From positions 1-64,000 of the forward strand of contig NZ_BCYX01000025.1 of NCBI RefSeq assembly GCF_001598415.1: DNA of 64,000 nucleotides, read 5' to 3'. A model generated the notes under the pieces. That model worked only from the letters and a program-made list of their open reading frames with translations, had not been told where the DNA came from and ran no database searches. Below, piece after piece: positions 27,228 through 37,071 of this stretch. A program made the position numbers and the translations under genes. Positions within the stretch are counted from its first letter, which is position 1, and each line of letters begins with the position of its first letter. The DNA is from Sphingomonas mali NBRC 15500. GTDB taxonomy: Bacteria > Pseudomonadota > Alphaproteobacteria > Sphingomonadales > Sphingomonadaceae.

Positions 27228-27707
27228 ATGGCCAATCAACCGAATCTGACCCACCTCGACGACGCCGGTGCAGCCCGGATGGTCGACGTCTCCGGCAAGC
27301 TGGAAACCGAACGGCGCGCGATCGCGACCGGACGCATATCGATGTCTCATGAAGCGGCGGCCGCGATCGGCGCGAACAACGTCCCCAAGGGCGACGTCCT
27401 CGCGGCCGCACGGATCGCCGGCATCATGGCCGCCAAGCGCACCGGCGAGTTGATCCCGCTGTGCCATCCGCTGCCGATCGCCAGCGCCGCGATCGACCTT
27501 TCTGTCGACGGCGAGGGCGTAACGGCGACCGCGACGATCACCACGACCGGACGCACTGGGGTCGAGATGGAAGCGATGACCGCCGTCTCGGTCGCGCTGC
27601 TGACGATCTACGACATGGCGAAAGCGATCGACAAGGCGATGACGATCGGCTCGGTCCGCCTGCTCTCGAAGACTGGCGGCAAGTCGGGAGACTGGCGGGC
27701 TCCTTGA
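27228..27707 (+). CDS. moaC: Cyclic pyranopterin monophosphate synthase
   Basis: This 159-residue protein converts the MoaA product to cyclic pyranopterin monophosphate in molybdenum cofactor synthesis. Conserved stretches [39 protein letters not shown] and [10 protein letters not shown] are intact. The ATG follows the family B repeat by 14 nt. Confidence 0.96.
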   Translation: MANQPNLTHLDDAGAARMVDVSGKLETERRAIATGRISMSHEAAAAIGANNVPKGDVLAAARIAGIMAAKRTGELIPLCHPLPIASAAIDLSVDGEGVTATATITTTGRTGVEMEAMTAVSVALLTIYDMAKAIDKAMTIGSVRLLSKTGGKSGDWRAP

Positions 27708-27809
27708 TCGATCGGACTATTCCGGAAGATCACAGCATCTTGTCTGGCATGCGTTGACCACTCGTCTGCCCAAGCTCACGCTTCAGTGCATTCCGAGGGG
27801 AGGATGCTG

Positions 27810-28289
27810 ATGAAAAAACTGTTTCTGCTGCCGCTGGCAGCATTGCTGATCGCGCCGGTCACGGCCGCGGCACCCGCCGCCGATGGCGATCTGACCAAGC
27901 CGATTCGTCAGTTCATCGACGGCTTCAACACTGGCGACACCAAATCGGCTTATGCCGCTTATGTCCAAGGCGACGTGTCGATCATCGACGAATTCGCGCC
28001 GCACCTCTGGGTTGGCCCCAAGGCACCCCAACTATGGGCGGCCGATTACGAAAAGCACGCGAAGGCGACCGGCGTATCTGACGGATCGGTCAAATACGGC
28101 GCCCCAACACGCCGCGAAATCGACGGTGTCAGGGCCTATGTCATCATTCCGACGGTCTATAATTACAAGGAAAAGGGCGCACGGATCGCAGAAGAGGGCG
28201 AGATGACCTTCGTGCTGTCAAAGGGCAAAACGGGCTGGAAGATCAAGGCCTGGACCTGGTCGGGCGTCAAGCCGCATCCGGCGGGCTGA
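27810..28289 (+). CDS. Exported SnoaL/NTF2-like protein
   Basis: This 159-residue protein has a signal peptide (MKKLFLLPLAALLIAPVTAAA) and an NTF2/SnoaL-like cone domain (IRQFIDGFNTGDTKSAYAAY, AWTWSGVKP). A GAGGGGAGG ribosome-binding site 6 nt upstream favours the ATG at 27810 over those at 27804 and 27786. The ligand is unknown. It sits between two molybdenum cofactor genes without an obvious link. Confidence 0.8.
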   Translation: MKKLFLLPLAALLIAPVTAAAPAADGDLTKPIRQFIDGFNTGDTKSAYAAYVQGDVSIIDEFAPHLWVGPKAPQLWAADYEKHAKATGVSDGSVKYGAPTRREIDGVRAYVIIPTVYNYKEKGARIAEEGEMTFVLSKGKTGWKIKAWTWSGVKPHPAG

Positions 28290-28351
28290 CAACGTTCATC
28301 GCGCGGCGAACTGCTAGCGGTGGAGCGATGCGCTGTGGCATGGCGTAAGCG

Positions 28352-29539
28352 ATGACCCCGCTGCTCCCCGTCGCCGATGCTCAGGCCCGCTTGTTCGCGA
28401 TGGCGCCCCGCGTCGCGAGCGAGCGCGTACCATTGGCCGCCGCGGCGGGCCGCTGGGCCACGGAACCCGTCGCCGCAATGCGCGCCCAGCCCGGCGCCGA
28501 TCTGTCGTCCATGGACGGTTATGCGATCCGGTTCGACGACTTGCCGGGTCCTTGGCGCGTGATCGGCGAGAGTGCGGCGGGACGCGCGTTCCCCGGCTCG
28601 GTCGGGCGCGGAGAGGCCGCGCGGATCTTCACCGGCGCCGCGATGCCCCCGGGTGCCGACAGCGTGCTCGTTCAGGAGGAGACCGACCGCGCTGGCGATA
28701 CGCTGTTCCTCACCGGCGAGGGACCACCACGCCGCGGCGCGAGCGTTCGGCGCAAGGGACTCGATTTCGATCGCGGCGCGGTGCTGATCGCGGCCGGCGC
28801 TCGCCTCACGCCTGCCGCGATCGCACTCGCTGCCACCGGCGGATACGGGGAACTCGAGGTCAATCGTCGCTTGCGAGTCGCCGTCCTGGCCACGGGCGAC
28901 GAGCTCATCGCGCCCGGAAGTGCCAGCGACGACCCGCTCGCGCTACCCGAGGGCAACAGTGCGATGCTTGCGGCGATGCTCGCCGACCTGCCCGTCAACG
29001 TGACGGTGGCAGGGATCGTCCCCGACCGGCTCGAGGCGCTCGTCGCGGCATTCTCCGGCGCCAATGCCGATATCGTCGTCACGACCGGCGGCGCCTCGGT
29101 CGGCGATCACGATCTGGTCCGTCCTGCGCTCGAAGCGGCGGGTGGAACGGTGGATTTCTGGCGCATCGCGATCCGGCCCGGCAAGCCGATGCTCGCGGGC
29201 CGGCTCGGCGACGCGATCGTGCTGGGCCTGCCGGGTAACCCGGTATCGGCGTTCGTTACCGCCACTTTGTTCCTGCGCCCGCTGATTGCGGCGATGGCCG
29301 GCGCAGCCGATCCGTTGCCGCGCCTGCTTCGCGCTGAACTCGCCGCCCCCCTTCCCGCCAACGACCATCGCCAGGATTATCTGCGCGGAACGATCGCCGA
29401 TGGCCGCGTCTCCGCCGCCGCGCTGCAGGACAGTTCGATGCTCGCGACGCTCGCCCACGCGACGTGTCTGATCGTCCGCCCGCCGCACGCCCCGCCCGCC
29501 GCCATTGGCGGTACCGTGGACATCCTGCCGCTCGCTTGA
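28352..29539 (+). CDS. moeA: Molybdopterin molybdenumtransferase
   Basis: This 395-residue enzyme inserts molybdate into adenylylated molybdopterin. Diagnostic segments are SSMDGYAIR, IFTGAAMPPGADSV, the TGDELI box, the TTGGASVGDHD box and LPGNPVSAF. All four MoeA subdomains are present. lexA follows 56 nt downstream with its own operator. Confidence 0.95.
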   Translation: MTPLLPVADAQARLFAMAPRVASERVPLAAAAGRWATEPVAAMRAQPGADLSSMDGYAIRFDDLPGPWRVIGESAAGRAFPGSVGRGEAARIFTGAAMPPGADSVLVQEETDRAGDTLFLTGEGPPRRGASVRRKGLDFDRGAVLIAAGARLTPAAIALAATGGYGELEVNRRLRVAVLATGDELIAPGSASDDPLALPEGNSAMLAAMLADLPVNVTVAGIVPDRLEALVAAFSGANADIVVTTGGASVGDHDLVRPALEAAGGTVDFWRIAIRPGKPMLAGRLGDAIVLGLPGNPVSAFVTATLFLRPLIAAMAGAADPLPRLLRAELAAPLPANDHRQDYLRGTIADGRVSAAALQDSSMLATLAHATCLIVRPPHAPPAAIGGTVDILPLA

Positions 29540-29552
29540 CTTGATCCGCAAC

Positions 29553-29578
29553 GTTCCGTAAAAGTTCCGCGTCTGTTC
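29553..29578 (+). promoter_or_regulatory. LexA (SOS) operator with three phased half-sites
   Basis: GTTC occurs at 29553-29556, 29564-29567 and 29575-29578, each pair separated by exactly 7 nt. This gives two overlapping copies of the alphaproteobacterial SOS box GTTC-N7-GTTC. The element lies 18-43 nt upstream of the lexA start, as expected for autorepression. Confidence 0.85.
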
Positions 29579-29595
29579 TGGACGGAGGAACGTCG

Positions 29596-30267
29596 ATGCT
29601 CACCAAGAAGCAGCATGAGCTGATCTGCTTCATCAACGATCGCTTGAACGAAACCGGTGTGTCGCCGTCGTTCGAGGAGATGAAGGAGGCGCTCGACCTC
29701 AAGTCGAAGTCCGGCGTTCATCGCCTGATCTCGGCGCTTGAGGAGCGGCAGTTCCTGCGGCGCCTGCCCAATCGCGCGCGCGCACTCGAGGTGCTGAAGA
29801 TGCCCGAGCGTGCCGACAGCAAGCGTCCGGCGGCCGCACAGCCCAAACCGAACAATTTCCGCCCAGCCCCCGAACCGGCCAACGACGTGATCGAGATCCC
29901 GCTGCACGGCCGGATCGCCGCCGGCGTGCCGATCGAGGCGTTCGAAGGATCGTCGATGCTCCCCGTCCCCGCTGCCTTGCTTGGCAGCGGCGAGCATTAT
30001 GCACTGGAAGTCGCCGGTGATTCGATGGTCGAGGCGGGCATTCTCGACGGCGATTACGCGCTGATCCGCCGCACCGATGTGGCGCGTGACGGCGAGATCG
30101 TCGTGGCGCTGATCGAGGAAAGCGAAGCGACGCTCAAATATTTCCGCCGCGAAGGCGCTATGGTGCGGCTCGATCCGGCCAATCGGGCCTATGATCCGCA
30201 GCGTTACGCTCCCCAGCAGGTGCGTATCCAGGGCCGCCTAGCCGGTCTGTTGCGCCGCTACGATTAG
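29596..30267 (+). CDS. lexA: SOS repressor LexA
   Basis: This 223-residue repressor has an N-terminal winged helix (about 1-65) and a C-terminal S24 autoprotease domain. The cleavage site Ala109-Gly110, nucleophile Ser143 (GDSMVEAG) and general base Lys181 (TLKYFRR) are intact. RecA-stimulated self-cleavage derepresses DNA-repair genes. The length is slightly above the E. coli protein, owing to a Pro-rich hinge. The last 110 nt overlap the comEC 3' end. Confidence 0.96.
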   Translation: MLTKKQHELICFINDRLNETGVSPSFEEMKEALDLKSKSGVHRLISALEERQFLRRLPNRARALEVLKMPERADSKRPAAAQPKPNNFRPAPEPANDVIEIPLHGRIAAGVPIEAFEGSSMLPVPAALLGSGEHYALEVAGDSMVEAGILDGDYALIRRTDVARDGEIVVALIEESEATLKYFRREGAMVRLDPANRAYDPQRYAPQQVRIQGRLAGLLRRYD

Positions 30268-32494
30268 AGCGCGGACCCGACATTACCCAGGGGTGACGAT
30301 CGCCTGGCTGGCGGACGGTGACGATCCGTCCGCTCGCCAGGCTGATCGCCATTCCACCCGTACGGCGCAGGAACGGCGCATCGAGCTTCAGCCAAGTCGG
30401 TCGGCACGCTGACGGCAGCCGCCGGTCGCTGACGACGATGTCCGCCGCGCGGCATGCGGCGATCAGTTGGTCCGATGGCAATTGGTACAGGCTTCGCGTC
30501 GCCAGCACGCGGAATATCCGTCCTCCCGATTGCACCAAAGCGAGGCACGCGTCGGGCGTGCATTTGGCGAAGGGCTGATCAGACAGCAGCAGCGCCTCCC
30601 CATCCACCCCGGCATTCTGGGTCATCGTGTCACGGGTATAGTCGCCTGCCTTGTCGCGCAGGATCGCGACTCCGCCGTCGGGCGTCCGCACGGCGAGATG
30701 CTGGCCATCGCCCGAGATCAGCAAATCCGGGGCCGGGATCGCCAGGGCCCAGGCCACGCCCATCGCCATCGGCACGAGTCCGGCAAAACGCATCCGCGAG
30801 CGCCACAGCATGAGCCACAGCAATCCGAGGATCATCAGCCCGAACGCGCCCGCCGGCATGCCGGGCAGCATCGCCACCGACCCCGGCGCTTTGGCCGCGG
30901 CACGCGCGATCCACAGCAACAGGTTGAGCGCGTGCATGGTCACCCACCAGAAGGGCGCACCCAAACCGATCGCGTCGCCTGCCAACGCCAGTGCCTCGGC
31001 CGGCATGATGACGAAGGTGGTCAGCGGGATCGCGACGATATTGGCGACGACGCCGTACATGCCCTCCTTATGAAAGTGATAGAGCGCGATCGGGGCCAGT
31101 GCCGCTTCGACGACCAGGCCGGTAAGCAGCAACGAGCCGATTTCGCGCGTGACGCGACGCCACCATGCCTCGTCGCGTTTCTCGAACAATTGCTTGATGC
31201 GCGGTTGCTCGTGGAACGCGATGAGCGATCCGACCGCCGCGAAGCTGAGTTGGAAACTCGGCCCCGCCAGCGCCTCGGGCCAGATCAGCAGCACGATGAA
31301 GGCGCCCGCCGCCACTAGCCGCAAGGTGATCGCCTCGCGCCCCATCGCGAGCGCCGCCAATACCAATAATGCCGCGATACATGAGCGCGCGGTCGGCACC
31401 TGGCTGCCCGTGAGCAAGGTGTAGCCGATCGCCGCAACCGCGCCCGCCCCTGCCGCGATCACCGGAATCCGCACCCGCAGTGCCAGCCATGGCCACAAGG
31501 CGAGCAACCGCGTGACCGCCCAGATCGTCGCAACGACGACGGCGGTGATATGCAGCCCGCTTACCGACAAGAGATGAGCGAGCCCGGACCGCCGCATAGC
31601 GTCGGCATCCTCCAGCGAAATCGCGCCCTCGTCGCCCGCCGCCAGTGCGGCGGCGATCCCGCCCGCGCTGCCCTCGACCTTGCTCTGGATATGCGCCGCC
31701 AGCGCCGCGCGGAGGCCATTCGATTCCTTGCCGGGCTCGATCACCTTGACCGGCGCATTTCCCTTGCCGGTCGCGCCAAGCCCGGCGAACCACGCCACTT
31801 GCCGAAAATCGTAGGCGCCAGGCACCGTCGCCTCATTGGGCGGCATCAGCCGGGTCTGCAGCTTGATGATCGCGCCCGGCCCAAGCCCGGCGGGCGCGTC
31901 CGTGTTCGCGATATTCACTCGCACGTGCGGCGGCAGCACGAGTGGCGGCCTGGGTCGATCGTCGCATCGCCGCCCTCCGGCGCCATAAGGCGAGCCGCGT
32001 TCCTTGGCGCAATTCAGACGTTTCGGGCTAGCGACCGCCTGTGCCGAGATTGGCGTCAAGCTCACCCGCACGAGGTCCCGCGCCGGCAGCGGCTCGATAC
32101 TTTCGACCCTTGCGGTCAGCATGACGATCGCCGGCCGCGCGAGGACAGGTTGCGCGACATAGGACGCACGCAACCACGCCAGCCCAAGTCCCATTGCCGC
32201 CAGGGCGGCGGCCAATGCCACCGCACGGCTGGCGCGCCCGCCTCGCCCGATCGCGATCGCCGCGAGCGCGATGCCGGCCATCGCGAGCATCGCGGCGATC
32301 CATTGCATCGGGTCGTCGAGCACGAACCACAATGCGATGCCGCCGCCCAATGCTACCGGCAGCCATAACGGGAGTTGATCGCGCTCCGCCTCCAACCCAT
32401 GTTCGAGTGCAAGGCGTGCACGCGTACATCGTGCCGCCAGCGTTTGAAGCGGCCGGAACCGCGTGCTAGGGCGCGCGGCGGCGACGGTCGCCAT
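30158..32494 (-). CDS. comEC: ComEC/Rec2 competence membrane protein
   Basis: This 778-residue DNA-uptake channel protein has N-terminal DUF4131-type TM segments (about 45-110) and a central competence domain ([43 protein letters not shown]) with many TM helices. A C-terminal domain resembles the metallo-beta-lactamase extension but is degenerate ([16 protein letters not shown]; no HxHxDH). It transports single-stranded DNA across the inner membrane. The stop at 30158 lies inside lexA, so the final ~37 residues are antisense to it. Confidence 0.9.
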   Translation of the reverse strand: MATVAAARPSTRFRPLQTLAARCTRARLALEHGLEAERDQLPLWLPVALGGGIALWFVLDDPMQWIAAMLAMAGIALAAIAIGRGGRASRAVALAAALAAMGLGLAWLRASYVAQPVLARPAIVMLTARVESIEPLPARDLVRVSLTPISAQAVASPKRLNCAKERGSPYGAGGRRCDDRPRPPLVLPPHVRVNIANTDAPAGLGPGAIIKLQTRLMPPNEATVPGAYDFRQVAWFAGLGATGKGNAPVKVIEPGKESNGLRAALAAHIQSKVEGSAGGIAAALAAGDEGAISLEDADAMRRSGLAHLLSVSGLHITAVVVATIWAVTRLLALWPWLALRVRIPVIAAGAGAVAAIGYTLLTGSQVPTARSCIAALLVLAALAMGREAITLRLVAAGAFIVLLIWPEALAGPSFQLSFAAVGSLIAFHEQPRIKQLFEKRDEAWWRRVTREIGSLLLTGLVVEAALAPIALYHFHKEGMYGVVANIVAIPLTTFVIMPAEALALAGDAIGLGAPFWWVTMHALNLLLWIARAAAKAPGSVAMLPGMPAGAFGLMILGLLWLMLWRSRMRFAGLVPMAMGVAWALAIPAPDLLISGDGQHLAVRTPDGGVAILRDKAGDYTRDTMTQNAGVDGEALLLSDQPFAKCTPDACLALVQSGGRIFRVLATRSLYQLPSDQLIAACRAADIVVSDRRLPSACRPTWLKLDAPFLRRTGGMAISLASGRIVTVRQPGDRHPWVMSGPRSNRSGATDRLGGPGYAPAGERNAADHRPDWPDRAAP

Positions 32495-32522
32495 CAGTCA
32501 TCCAGCCTGGGAGCATGCGCGG

Positions 32523-33959
32523 TTGAGCGCCAGTTCTGACTCCGGGGCGCCCGCAACCGGCGCACCCGTCACCAACGTCGTCACCCGGTTCGCGCCTTCG
32601 CCGACCGGCTTTCTGCATATTGGCGGCGCGCGCACTGCGTTGTTCAATCTGCTGTTCGCGCGACACCACGGGGGCAAGTTCCTCCTGCGCATCGAGGATA
32701 CCGATCGCGCGCGATCGACGCAGCCCGCGATTGACGCCATTTTGGCGGGAATGCGCTGGCTCGACCTAGAATGGGACGGGCCCGAAATCTATCAATTCTC
32801 ACGCGCCGCTCGCCATGCCGAGGTCGCTTATGAGATGGTGGAGAGAGGCGCCGCCTATCGCTGCTATTTGACGCAGGACGAACTCGCGCAAATGCGCGCC
32901 GAGGCCGATGCCGCGAAGAAGCCGCTACGCATTCGCTCGCCATGGCGCGATCGTGTCCCCAACGACCCCGACGCACCCCATGTCATCCGGCTGAAGGCGC
33001 CGACCGAAGGCGCGACGACGATCCATGATCGCGTCCAGGGCGAGGTCACCGTCCAGAACAGCGAAATCGATGATCTCGTCCTGCTGCGATCGGACGGGAC
33101 ACCTACCTATATGCTGGCCGTCGTGGTCGACGATCATGACATGGGCGTGACCCACGTCATTCGCGGTGACGATCACCTCAACAACGCGTTCCGCCAGCTG
33201 CCCATCTATCGCGCGATGGGCTGGCCGGAGCCGATTTACGCCCATATCCCACTGATCCATGGTGCCGATGGCGCGAAGCTTTCCAAGCGCCACGGCGCGT
33301 TGGGCGTCGATGCCTATCGCGACGAAATGGGCCTGCTGCCCGAGGCGGTCGACAATTACCTATTGCGGCTCGGCTGGGGCCATGGCGACGACGAGATCAT
33401 CAGCCGTGAGCAGGCGATCGAATGGTTCGATCTGGACGGCGTCGGAAAATCACCAAGCCGGTTCGATTTGAAGAAGCTCGAGAACCTGAACGGTCATTAC
33501 ATTCGGGAAGCCGATGACGATCGCCTCACCAATCTCGTGGTCCAGCGAATCCCCCTGGACTTGACCCCGCCACAGCACGAACTGTTGCGCCGCACCATGC
33601 CGTTCCTCAAGCCGCGCGCCGCGAATCTGGTTGAGCTGGCCGAGGGCAGCATGTTCCTTTTCCACGCCCGCCCGTTGCCGATGGACGCAGATGCAGCAAT
33701 GCTGCTGGCGGGCGACGCCCCTGCGCTCCTCGGGCGCGTCCACGCGGCGCTTGACGCCGTCGCGAACTGGGATACGGAGGCGCTCGAAAACGCGGTTCGG
33801 CACGTCGCCGAAGACGCCGGGGTCAAGCTCGGCCAGGTCGCGCAGCCGCTTCGCGCGGCGCTGACCGGCAAGCGCACTTCCCCCGGCATTTTCGACGTAC
33901 TCGCCGTCCTCGGCCGCGAAGAAAGCCTGGGCCGCATATCCGACCGGATGGCAGCCTGA
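32523..33959 (+). CDS. gltX: Glutamyl-tRNA synthetase
   Basis: This 478-residue class I synthetase contains the HIGH-type motif [12 protein letters not shown] and the KMSKS-type motif AKLSKRHG. I placed the start at TTG 32523, 9 nt after a GGGAG, giving the usual length; a GTG at 32463 would add 20 residues and overlap comEC head-on. The two divergent genes are then 28 nt apart, so their promoters must overlap coding sequence or each other. Confidence 0.9.
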   Translation: MSASSDSGAPATGAPVTNVVTRFAPSPTGFLHIGGARTALFNLLFARHHGGKFLLRIEDTDRARSTQPAIDAILAGMRWLDLEWDGPEIYQFSRAARHAEVAYEMVERGAAYRCYLTQDELAQMRAEADAAKKPLRIRSPWRDRVPNDPDAPHVIRLKAPTEGATTIHDRVQGEVTVQNSEIDDLVLLRSDGTPTYMLAVVVDDHDMGVTHVIRGDDHLNNAFRQLPIYRAMGWPEPIYAHIPLIHGADGAKLSKRHGALGVDAYRDEMGLLPEAVDNYLLRLGWGHGDDEIISREQAIEWFDLDGVGKSPSRFDLKKLENLNGHYIREADDDRLTNLVVQRIPLDLTPPQHELLRRTMPFLKPRAANLVELAEGSMFLFHARPLPMDADAAMLLAGDAPALLGRVHAALDAVANWDTEALENAVRHVAEDAGVKLGQVAQPLRAALTGKRTSPGIFDVLAVLGREESLGRISDRMAA

Positions 33960-33976
33960 ATTCGAAGGAATGTTAT

Positions 33977-35254
33977 ATGGCCGACACGAACACCCTCAAG
34001 TTCGGGAATCACGACTATCCGGTGATGTCCGGGTCGGTCGGCCCCCAGGTGGTCGATATCCGCAAGCTGTACAGCGAAACGGGGATGTTCACCTATGACC
34101 CGGGCTTCACGTCGACCGCCAGCTGCGAATCGGCGCTGACCTATATCGATGGCGATGAGGGCGTGCTGCTCCACCGCGGCTATCCGATCGGCCAGCTCGC
34201 CGAGCAATCGAGCTTCATGGAAGTCAGCTACCTGCTGTTGAACGGCGAGCTGCCGTCGAAGGGCGAGCTCGACGAATTCACCCACACGATCACGCGCCAC
34301 ACGATGCTGCACGAGCAGCTCGCGACTTTCTATCGCGGCTTCCGTCGCGACGCGCATCCGATGGCGATCATGTGCGGCGTGGTTGGTGCGCTGTCGGCTT
34401 TCTACCACGATTCGACCGACATCAACGATCCGCGCCAGCGGATGATCGCGTCGCACCGGCTGATCGCCAAGATGCCGACGATCGCCGCGATGGCGTACAA
34501 ATACAGCGTCGGACAGCCGTTCCTCTACCCCGACAACTCGCTGAGCTATACCGGCAATTTCCTCCGCATGACGTTCGGCGTGCCGGCCGAGCCCTATCAT
34601 GTGAACCCGATCGTCGAGCGTGCGCTCGACCGCATCTTCATCCTCCATGCCGACCACGAGCAGAATGCCTCGACCTCGACCGTCCGCCTCGCCGGGTCGT
34701 CGGGCGCCAATCCGTTCGCGTGCATCGCGGCCGGCATCGCCTGTCTGTGGGGCCCGGCGCATGGCGGCGCCAACGAGGCTGCGCTCAACATGCTGCGCGA
34801 GATCGGGACGCCCGATCGCATTCCCGAATTCATCGCCCGTGCCAAGGACAAGAACGACCCGTTCCGCCTGATGGGCTTCGGCCACCGCGTCTACAAGAAT
34901 TACGATCCCCGCGCGACGGTGATGCAGCAGACCGTGCGTGAGGTGTTCGATGCGCTCAAGGTCAGCGATCCGGTGTTCGAGGTCGCGCTGCAGCTCGAGC
35001 ATATGGCGCTCAACGACCCCTATTTCGTCGAGAAGAAGCTGTTCCCGAACGTCGATTTCTATTCGGGCGTGATCCTGTCGGCGATCGGTTTCCCGACGAC
35101 GATGTTCACCGCTTTGTTCGCGCTAGCCCGCACCGTAGGCTGGGTCGCGCAGTGGAACGAGATGATCAGCGATCCGGCGCAGAAGATCGGCCGCCCGCGC
35201 CAGCTCTACACCGGCCCGACGCAGCGCGATTACACCCCGATCGGCCAGCGCTGA
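33977..35254 (+). CDS. gltA: Citrate synthase
   Basis: This 425-residue type II (hexameric, Gram-negative) citrate synthase condenses oxaloacetate and acetyl-CoA. Active-site regions [22 protein letters not shown] and [15 protein letters not shown] are intact. The stop overlaps the start of a small membrane protein gene by one base (TGATG). Confidence 0.97.
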   Translation: MADTNTLKFGNHDYPVMSGSVGPQVVDIRKLYSETGMFTYDPGFTSTASCESALTYIDGDEGVLLHRGYPIGQLAEQSSFMEVSYLLLNGELPSKGELDEFTHTITRHTMLHEQLATFYRGFRRDAHPMAIMCGVVGALSAFYHDSTDINDPRQRMIASHRLIAKMPTIAAMAYKYSVGQPFLYPDNSLSYTGNFLRMTFGVPAEPYHVNPIVERALDRIFILHADHEQNASTSTVRLAGSSGANPFACIAAGIACLWGPAHGGANEAALNMLREIGTPDRIPEFIARAKDKNDPFRLMGFGHRVYKNYDPRATVMQQTVREVFDALKVSDPVFEVALQLEHMALNDPYFVEKKLFPNVDFYSGVILSAIGFPTTMFTALFALARTVGWVAQWNEMISDPAQKIGRPRQLYTGPTQRDYTPIGQR

Positions 35255-35439
35255 TGCGCTTGCTGCTCCAGATCGTCGGTGCGCTTTGCATCGCGATGGG
35301 GTTGCTATGGATGGGCCAGGGCCTCGGCCTGGTCCACTGGCCGGCATCGAGCTTCATGCTCGACATGCGCATTTGGGCGCTGTGGGGCGCACTGCTCGCC
35401 GCCGGCGGCATCGTGCTGGTATGGATCGGGCGACGCTAG
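35254..35439 (+). CDS. Small two-TM membrane protein
   Basis: This 61-residue protein has two hydrophobic segments (about residues 3-22 and 37-56) joined by a short loop, and a GRR tail. Its start shares one base with the gltA stop, implying translational coupling. I do not recognise a named family. Confidence 0.75.
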   Translation: MRLLLQIVGALCIAMGLLWMGQGLGLVHWPASSFMLDMRIWALWGALLAAGGIVLVWIGRR

Positions 35440-35485
35440 AGTCGCTACTGTTGGGGTCATGCGCCGGAGTTTGTCGGTAAAAGTC

Positions 35486-35684
35486 CTCGCACAAAGACAC
35501 AAAGGCACGAAGATTCGGTTCGCGCAGAGGCGCAGAGGGCGCTGAGGCGTATCGCTCGGCCGCGTCAGCAGCCTTTCATTTCTGTGAAGTAAAACGGAAG
35601 CGCGCGTTCGCGCGCATAATCTCCGCGCTCTCTGCGCCTCTGCGCGAAACCATTCTTCTTTGCGCCTTCGTGGCTTCGTGCGAG
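35486..35684. repeat. Large imperfect inverted repeat, family C
   Basis: Arms at 35486-35542 and 35622-35684 pair over about 55 nt with few mismatches (shared core CGCGCAGAGGCGCAGAG). They fill most of the 261-nt gap between two convergent genes. The long stem could terminate both transcripts. Similar purine-rich elements are dispersed in many genomes; no open reading frame of note lies inside. Confidence 0.75.
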
Positions 35685-35700
35685 CCAAATCGTTCGCGCG

Positions 35701-37071
35701 TCAGACCCCAACTCCTGGTAGGGTCAGCATGAAACGCGCACCCTGCCCCAGCGCGGAATCGACCGTCAGGTCGCCGCCCATCGCGCGTGCCAGCCGGCGG
35801 GCGATGTAGAGACCGAGGCCGCTACCGCCGGGTTCGCTCGGATCGACGCGTTCGAATTTTTCGAAGATGCGCGCCTGATCCTCGGGCGCGATGCCCTTGC
35901 CTTGATCGGCGACGATGATCACCGCCGTGCCGCGGTCGCGATGCGTGCGGATCCAGACCATGCCACCATCGGGCGAATAGCGCACCGCATTGCCGATCAG
36001 ATTGACCAGGATCTGCAGCACGCGCTTGAACTCGCCGGTCGCGGGCGCTCGGTCGATGTCCTGCGGCGCGTCGATCTTGACGCCGCGTTCCGCCGCTCGG
36101 ACACCGAGCAAGCCGGCGGCGCGGCGACCGATATCGGCGAGGTCGATCTGTTCCGCCGAGGGGGCGAAGTCGGGCCGTTCGACCGCTTGCAGATCGACCA
36201 GATCGTCGACCAGCCCGAGCAGATGGCGGCCGGCGCCGGCGATGTCCGACGCATAATCGGCATAATCGCGCCGGATCGGCCCCTCCGTCTGAGCGTGGAT
36301 GCTGTCAGCATTGGCGATGATGCGTCCCAGTGGTGCGCGCAACGCGCGATCGAGTCGGGCGCTGAACGCGTCGAGCGGATCGCTGGGACGATTGTCCGCC
36401 GCTTGCGGCAGTTCACGCGTTTCGGCCCTGACCGCACCGACATAGCCCGCGAACAGGCCCTCCGCGTTGAGCATGGGATTCGCGGACAAGGTCACAGCCT
36501 GACCCGTCGCGCGCACCGTCGCCGCCTGCCTCTCGAACGGCTGGTGCACGGTCAAAACGCCGAGCATCGGCATCGCGCCTTCCGCATCCATCTCTAGCGC
36601 GAACAACGATGCTAGCGGCTTGCCGAGCGCGCTTTCGGGTGCCACCCCGTGCTGTGCGGCCCCGGGGCCGACCGCCGTCAACCGCAAGGTCGCGTCGGTT
36701 TCCCACCACCAATCGGCGCCTTGCAGCAACAAATCGCGGTCGCGTCGGGCTAGGTCTACGGGCGGCGTCCACGGCGCGCGCAACTTCCAGCCACTCAGTT
36801 CCAGACGCACGCCGTCCTCGACCGGATCGGCGCGAACCCACAATTCGACCTCATCAGGTCCGTCGGCGACCGATACGTGACGCGCGACCGTGATCCCCAG
36901 CCGTTGCGCCAGCCGCGCGAGCACGGCGACCTGCGGCACCGCAAAGGGCTCGCCGATTGCGCCGCCGGCGCGCGTGTTGAGGTCGTCGAGCCGCGGCCCG
37001 GCATCGACCAGGCGGCCATCACGGTAAACGAAGCCGTGAACAGGCGGCAAAGCCGCGTCGACCGCGCTCAT
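35701..37071 (-). CDS. Sensor kinase-like ATPase lacking the H-box histidine
   Basis: This 456-residue protein has a PAS-like middle region (about 95-220), a HisKA-like helix pair (about 230-295) and an intact HATPase_c domain. The domain shows N box NLIGNAVRYSP, G1 DQGKGIAPED, F box FEKFERVD and G2 GSGLGLYIA. In the H box the phospho-accepting His of the usual HELRTPL is Arg242 (DRALRAPL). No signal peptide or TM segment is seen. The ATG overlaps the DUF2336 stop (ATGA). It may be a pseudokinase-type sensor or phosphorylate elsewhere. Confidence 0.85.
   Translation of the reverse strand: MSAVDAALPPVHGFVYRDGRLVDAGPRLDDLNTRAGGAIGEPFAVPQVAVLARLAQRLGITVARHVSVADGPDEVELWVRADPVEDGVRLELSGWKLRAPWTPPVDLARRDRDLLLQGADWWWETDATLRLTAVGPGAAQHGVAPESALGKPLASLFALEMDAEGAMPMLGVLTVHQPFERQAATVRATGQAVTLSANPMLNAEGLFAGYVGAVRAETRELPQAADNRPSDPLDAFSARLDRALRAPLGRIIANADSIHAQTEGPIRRDYADYASDIAGAGRHLLGLVDDLVDLQAVERPDFAPSAEQIDLADIGRRAAGLLGVRAAERGVKIDAPQDIDRAPATGEFKRVLQILVNLIGNAVRYSPDGGMVWIRTHRDRGTAVIIVADQGKGIAPEDQARIFEKFERVDPSEPGGSGLGLYIARRLARAMGGDLTVDSALGQGARFMLTLPGVGV

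Noticed and set aside
30158..32494. Second domain of ComEC as an active metallo-beta-lactamase
   Set aside because: The HxHxDH motif and other metal ligands are missing; only residual similarity remains.
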